Assembly: GCA_030064955.1 (NCBI GenBank)
Contig: JASJDW010000018.1
Span: 1 to 39,135, forward strand
Direction: 5' to 3'
From: Crocosphaera sp.
GTDB lineage: Bacteria > Cyanobacteriota > Cyanobacteriia > Cyanobacteriales > Microcystaceae
DNA: 39,135 nucleotides
Below the pieces are notes generated by a model. It ran no database searches and had not been told where the DNA came from. It worked only from the letters and a program-made list of their open reading frames with translations. Shown piece by piece: positions 34,929-39,135 of this stretch (position 1 is its first letter; each line of letters begins with the position of its first letter). A program made the position numbers and the translations under genes.

Positions 34929-37121
34929 ATGGCTAGAGGCAGACTGGATTCACCTAATTTAGACGATCGAACTTGGCAAGAGATTGTTGATCAAGCCAAA
35001 TCCCTTATTCCTACCTATGCCCCAGAATGGACTGACCATAATCCTAGCGATTTGGGCATAACCCTGATTGAGCTATTTGCCTGGTTAGTTGAAGGATTAA
35101 CATATCGGTTGAACCGCGTTCCCAATAAAAATTTTATTGAGTTTTTAAACCTTATTGGTGTCACTCGCGATCCAGCCACCCCTGCTTCTAGCTGGTTGAC
35201 TTATAGTCTGGCAGCAGGAACGACTCCTCTTCATATTCCTAAAGGAAGTCAAGCAGCTACTCGACAAACCGAAACAGAAGCAGCAGTTGTCTTTGAAACC
35301 AATCGAGAGCTAAAAGTCCTGCCCATCAATATTAAAATAGCCTTGCATGGTCGGCAGTTCGCCACAAATGATTGGCGTTATCAGGACATAACATCAGAAT
35401 TAGTAGCTGCTCCGTTATCTGGAAAAACCTTCAGCCTCGCCGGTAGTTCCAATGGTACAGGTAGTTCTTTCTATCTTTTTCTGGGCTTTGACAATGCTAG
35501 TGAAGAAAATCTTTCCTTAAACATCAATTTTTCAAAGCCAGCACCTGCATTGCCTTCTCCTGCCATTAGGAGTGGACTTTCCATCCAAACCTACTACTTT
35601 CTAGGAAATGGTACTAGAACAGAAATCACCACATTTGATGATGAGACGAATCTCTTCCAAAAAAATGGTTCTATCGCCCTGACTGTACCCAGTGACTGGG
35701 ATAGTAGTGAACCTGCTTCCTTTTCCCCTGATGCCTTTTTACCTGATGATGATACTGACCCTGTTACGCAGCCACTATTCTGGCTAGGCATCTTTGTTCA
35801 AAATCAAATAGACCAGCCTTTAGACTTGGGTATCAATCACGTTCTCATCAATAGTGTTCCTGCAACTAATGCATTGACCATCTCTGAACCAGAACTTTTA
35901 GGGACGAGTAATGGAAAGCCGTTTCAATTTTTTGAACTCGTCAATCGGCCTCTATTTAAGCAACCTGGACTAGCAACTCCCTATAGTCACTTGCTCATTC
36001 AGGTGCGAGAACCGCAGGTGGGGGGTAGTTTTGGCCCTTGGACCGACTGGACCCATGAGGATAATTTCCCGGCCGGATCAGATCTAACAGATCCTCGGCA
36101 AGGGCGGTACTTTCGCCTCAATCCGGTCACGGGTATGATTAACTTTGGCAACTACGACCCAGAGACCTCTCCTGATGGACATGGCCGTATTCCTCCACTG
36201 GGCAGTGAAATTCAGGCTCTGACCTATCGTTATGTGGCGGATAGTGGCGCTAAGGGCAATGTGCCTCCAGAAACGATTACTGTCGTCCGCACACCTCAGC
36301 CAGGCATTACCGGTGTTACCAATCTTGGCCCTGCCACCGGTGGATCGAATGAAGAAACGATTGAAGACGCTAAACGGAGAGGACCTGAAATCTTACGCCA
36401 TCGAGATCGCGCTTTTTCAGCTGAGGATTTTGAATTTTTAGCAAAAGAGGCCACCACAGACATCAGCACAGTCCGGTGTCTTCCTCCTAGATTGTTTAAT
36501 AGCAGCTATGACAATCTCCCCTCGAGAGTCAGCGAGGGTGATCCATGGACCTACGGCAACATTAATCGCAGCGTCAATTATGCCAACGTGATTATAGTTC
36601 CCAAAGCGCCTCTCAGCGATGAGCGGCCAGTTCCTTCAGAAAGCCTTTTGCAAGAGGTTTCGGCTTACTTAGACGAGCGAAGGGTGCTGACAAGTTTACT
36701 ACATGTCACGGCTCCTCGATATTTGCCTATTAATGTCGTCACCGATATCAGAATATGGCAAAGAGCCCTGGATATTGGGTTGGTGACTTCACTAAATGAC
36801 TTCAGAAGTACAATCGTAGCCAAAATCACAAAGTTTTTACACCCTGTTTTGGGTGGGCCTGACCAAAATGGATGGGAGGTTGGGCAAGATATTGTGATTT
36901 CGAATCTCTTGGAAATCATTCAACCCGATACGGAGATTGGCTTTGTGGCAACGCTTACAGTTCAAGCCGCTACCCCCCCCTACATTGATCCAAGCTTTCC
37001 TGTCTATCCCAACCAACGTCCATTTCGCCTTGGCCCTGCTGGTGTGTGGGTACGGCTCGCTGATTATGAGCTGGTTTGTAGCGGAACCCATACTGTCACA
37101 GTAACTGCAAATGCTAGTTAG
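34929..37121 (+). CDS. Baseplate J-like protein (Afp11/Pvc11-like)
   Basis: This 730-residue baseplate wedge protein has an N-terminal LDDRTWQEIVDQAKSLIPTY, NPSDLGITLIELFAWLVEGLTYRLNRVP (about 38-66). A beta-rich middle with large variable loops follows (about 170-370). The family core reads GNVPPETITVVRTPQPGI and GGSNEETIEDAKRRGPEILRHRDRAFSAEDFEFLAKEA (about 478-515). The C-terminal part has LLQEVSAYLDERRVL and a DIVISNLLEII segment. A GGAGGAAG box precedes the ATG. The gpI-like gene follows after 14 bases. Confidence 0.93.
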   Translation: MARGRLDSPNLDDRTWQEIVDQAKSLIPTYAPEWTDHNPSDLGITLIELFAWLVEGLTYRLNRVPNKNFIEFLNLIGVTRDPATPASSWLTYSLAAGTTPLHIPKGSQAATRQTETEAAVVFETNRELKVLPINIKIALHGRQFATNDWRYQDITSELVAAPLSGKTFSLAGSSNGTGSSFYLFLGFDNASEENLSLNINFSKPAPALPSPAIRSGLSIQTYYFLGNGTRTEITTFDDETNLFQKNGSIALTVPSDWDSSEPASFSPDAFLPDDDTDPVTQPLFWLGIFVQNQIDQPLDLGINHVLINSVPATNALTISEPELLGTSNGKPFQFFELVNRPLFKQPGLATPYSHLLIQVREPQVGGSFGPWTDWTHEDNFPAGSDLTDPRQGRYFRLNPVTGMINFGNYDPETSPDGHGRIPPLGSEIQALTYRYVADSGAKGNVPPETITVVRTPQPGITGVTNLGPATGGSNEETIEDAKRRGPEILRHRDRAFSAEDFEFLAKEATTDISTVRCLPPRLFNSSYDNLPSRVSEGDPWTYGNINRSVNYANVIIVPKAPLSDERPVPSESLLQEVSAYLDERRVLTSLLHVTAPRYLPINVVTDIRIWQRALDIGLVTSLNDFRSTIVAKITKFLHPVLGGPDQNGWEVGQDIVISNLLEIIQPDTEIGFVATLTVQAATPPYIDPSFPVYPNQRPFRLGPAGVWVRLADYELVCSGTHTVTVTANAS

Positions 37122-37135
37122 GAGTATCTCGCACT

Positions 37136-39135
37136 ATGACTGAACTGAGTAACTATGTGAAATATCTTCCACCCGCCCTCTGGGCACGAGATCGCGATCC
37201 AACTCAATTCTTAGGGCGCACGCTCCGGATTTTTGAGAAAATTTTGACTGGGATTCCTATTAATAGCACTGTTTTTAAGGCGAGGGTTCTATTTATCACT
37301 GCGGATGGAATACAAATTCAGTTAGATGATTCCTCTAATGCTGCTTTATTTCGCCCAGGTGATGTCATCACGATTGAAGGAACCATAGAACGGGCTACCA
37401 TTTCCCACATTATTGATTCAGATATTTTCCTGGTCAATGCCCTAAGTGACACCTATACAAATAGTTTTGTGCGGATTGCAGATCTAGAGCCACATCAAAC
37501 TCAATTTCGTCTAGATCACGATACCTGTCTCGGCCCAGGAAGCATCATCAAAATTAGCCAGGCATCCCTCAGCGAAATTGCTGTTGTGAATCGATATGAA
37601 GATGACTTTGTGCAACTGCAAAGTGGTTTAACCCAGACATATCCTTTAAGGGAGACAGATGTACCCATTACCATCCAAGATGGTCAACCGCTAGCCCTGA
37701 AAAAAACGGCTAAATTTGTCAATGCAGCTAACGACAGAATCGTTCTGAGCAACGTAGTCGATGCCAACAAATTTCGATTAGGGGATGTGATCACCATTGA
37801 AGGAACTACTGAGGAGGTTGAGGTGTCTCGCATTATCAACACCGAAATCTTCTTAGTGACTTCTTTAATAGGCGATTATGACACAGGCGTTGTGTCTGTC
37901 CAACGCCAAATTAAATCGGTTGAAGAAATCATCGCTGATATCTACCACCTGTTTAATCCTTGGAGCACTCCCCGTGAGTTTTTGCCTTGGCTTGCTTCAT
38001 GGGTAGACCTCATGCTAAGGCAAAACTGGAGTGAGTATCAGCAAAGAAAGCTGATTTCTGAGATAGTCTCTGTTTATCAGCAACGAGGATTGAAGCGGGG
38101 CTTACAGGCTTATCTGGATATTTATGTTGCTACCCCAGCCCGACCCAGAATAGCCATTGATGATGGTGAAGCCCTTTTTAGAGCGACGTTTGCTGAAGAT
38201 GACACTGCCCATCTTCATACAGTTGCTTATAGTCATTCAATTTCTCTTTCAGGGGTAACTTCAAGTCCTATCTTGCTGCATCCAACGGGGCTAAGTGTAG
38301 ATAGCAATAACAACTATGTTCTGGTCGATCAAGGAGACCTTCCTCAAATCCCCCCTACCCTTTGGCGTATATCTAGTACAGGAGAAATTGATTATGCTTC
38401 CAGTGGCTCAGGTCCACCGATACCTCATCCTATTCATAGCGGTGCCCCGCTCACAAACCCAACCGCTGTTATTGTCGATCGACAAGACCAATACAACATT
38501 CTAGACATCGGGACTGTGTCAGGGTTCGTTTCCCTCGATTCTGCAATTTATCGCTTTTCCCCTCCCAACTACACTCTTACGATTGTGATCGATCAAACGA
38601 CAACGCCTACTCTACCGGCTGTTCGTCCTGTAGATATGGTTCTGGATAGATCAGGAAATTTCGTTATTTTGGATCGGGGGGGGCACCCCTTAGGAGACCC
38701 TCCCGCCGGACCAGCGGCTCCCAAAATTGTTGTAGTGAGTGAGGCTCCCTTAGCGGTAACAACCCATAGTTTGGACACGGTCACTGAACCCACAGCTATT
38801 GTGATGGATGCTGAAGGACGATTTATTGTTGCAGATGCTAAAGACCAATACACTTCAGACCCCGTAGATTTAATCCGGATTGATCCAGCCAACAATTGGG
38901 CGCCAACCTCCCTGTTATCTGGCCTTTCATCTAAGCAAAACCCGCTTGTTTTTCCGACTGGTTTCGCTTTTGAAAGTCCTAATGTGTTGTTGGTTTGCGA
39001 TACTGGTGTACGCTGGGGTTATGACTCTGCAGATCCAGAAGGGAATGACCCAGCCTATCGCTACTTAGCTGAACCTGCAGCAATTTATCGCGTTGACTTA
39101 TCCCAGTCACCACCCACCATTACGCGGGTGACTCC
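37136..39135 (+). CDS. gpI-like tail protein with duplicated beta modules and NHL-like propeller (partial)
   Basis: It starts at ATG 37136 (AGGAG 11 bases upstream) and is open to the right edge, 666 codons so far. Order: an N-terminal start like phage tail protein I (YVKYLPPALWARDRDPTQFL, 8-27); a beta module (about 46-172); a second, shorter copy (about 191-257); then the gpI core (EEIIADIYHLFNPWSTPREF, LPWLASWVDL; 263-292) with the helical QRGLKRGLQAYLDIYV. Next are five NHL-like propeller repeats of the type (P)TxxxxDxxxxxxVxDxG at 382-400, 441-460, 497-515, 551-569 and 606-624. The propeller suggests a surface-exposed binding head on the baseplate. It is likely the Afp12-region gene. The C-terminus is not in the window. 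Confidence 0.85.
   Translation, partial: MTELSNYVKYLPPALWARDRDPTQFLGRTLRIFEKILTGIPINSTVFKARVLFITADGIQIQLDDSSNAALFRPGDVITIEGTIERATISHIIDSDIFLVNALSDTYTNSFVRIADLEPHQTQFRLDHDTCLGPGSIIKISQASLSEIAVVNRYEDDFVQLQSGLTQTYPLRETDVPITIQDGQPLALKKTAKFVNAANDRIVLSNVVDANKFRLGDVITIEGTTEEVEVSRIINTEIFLVTSLIGDYDTGVVSVQRQIKSVEEIIADIYHLFNPWSTPREFLPWLASWVDLMLRQNWSEYQQRKLISEIVSVYQQRGLKRGLQAYLDIYVATPARPRIAIDDGEALFRATFAEDDTAHLHTVAYSHSISLSGVTSSPILLHPTGLSVDSNNNYVLVDQGDLPQIPPTLWRISSTGEIDYASSGSGPPIPHPIHSGAPLTNPTAVIVDRQDQYNILDIGTVSGFVSLDSAIYRFSPPNYTLTIVIDQTTTPTLPAVRPVDMVLDRSGNFVILDRGGHPLGDPPAGPAAPKIVVVSEAPLAVTTHSLDTVTEPTAIVMDAEGRFIVADAKDQYTSDPVDLIRIDPANNWAPTSLLSGLSSKQNPLVFPTGFAFESPNVLLVCDTGVRWGYDSADPEGNDPAYRYLAEPAAIYRVDLSQSPPTITRVT

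Noticed and set aside
21233-39135. Prophage or type VI secretion system
   Set aside because: No capsid, portal, terminase, integrase or lysis genes, and no TssJ, TssL, TssM or ClpV; the ATPase, DUF4255, DUF4157 and DUF6760 genes are those of eCIS clusters.

Overview
The window comes from a low-GC, probably unicellular cyanobacterium of the Crocosphaera/Cyanothece type. The evidence is photosynthesis genes (psbV, petC-petA), plant-type carotenoid genes (pds, crtB), many copies of the cyanobacterial octamer GCGATCGC, and pentapeptide-repeat genes. The genus is an inference. The chromosomal half is AT-rich; from about 21.2 kb the base composition becomes visibly more GC-rich.

Left part (1-20.5 kb). 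A NACHT-type NTPase gene lies on the minus strand. Its pentapeptide-repeat tail continues in another frame and leaves the window. Next come a secreted pentapeptide/TPR protein and the carotenoid pair pds-crtB. A minus-strand run follows: ychF, a CheW-like protein, a rhomboid protease and psbV. Then come a glutathione S-transferase, petC-petA, and a zinc-uptake operon znuA-znuC-znuB behind a clear Zur-box-like palindrome. After this the region decays: a Trypco1-type small gene diverges from a caspase/nSTAND/pentapeptide gene that lacks its N-terminus and carries an in-frame TAG. The DUF6888/DUF6887 pair, a small membrane protein and a secreted protein gene broken by a TAA follow.

Junction (20.5-21.2 kb). 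There is no intact gene here. It holds a minus-strand relic of an IS701-like transposase and a 191-bp foldback (MITE-like) element.

Right part (21.2 kb to the edge). This is a contractile injection system (eCIS, phage-tail-like) cluster, all on the plus strand. It encodes an AAA+ ATPase, two DUF4157 putative effectors, a Pvc16-like terminator, sheath, tube, a small tail-assembly protein, DUF6760, a third DUF4157 protein, a LysM baseplate protein, a VgrG-like spike, a PAAR-like tip, gp25, a baseplate J-like protein, and a gpI-like protein with a beta-propeller tail cut by the window edge. The sheath and tube form the contractile tube, the LysM/gp25/J/gpI proteins the baseplate, the VgrG/PAAR-like proteins the puncturing tip, and the DUF4157 proteins are candidate cargo. 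No tape-measure gene is visible, so it probably lies beyond the right edge.

The most striking observations are three. (1) A candidate -1 programmed ribosomal frameshift joins the small tail-assembly gene to DUF6760: a G5 run, the zero-frame stop, and a 14-bp near-perfect stem, with no canonical DUF6760 start codon. It is reminiscent of lambda G/GT. (2) One beta-rich module is shared by the sheath and (1.5 copies) by the gpI-like baseplate protein. (3) The gpI-like protein is fused to NHL-like propeller repeats. All functional statements are from reading motifs by eye; no database search was possible.
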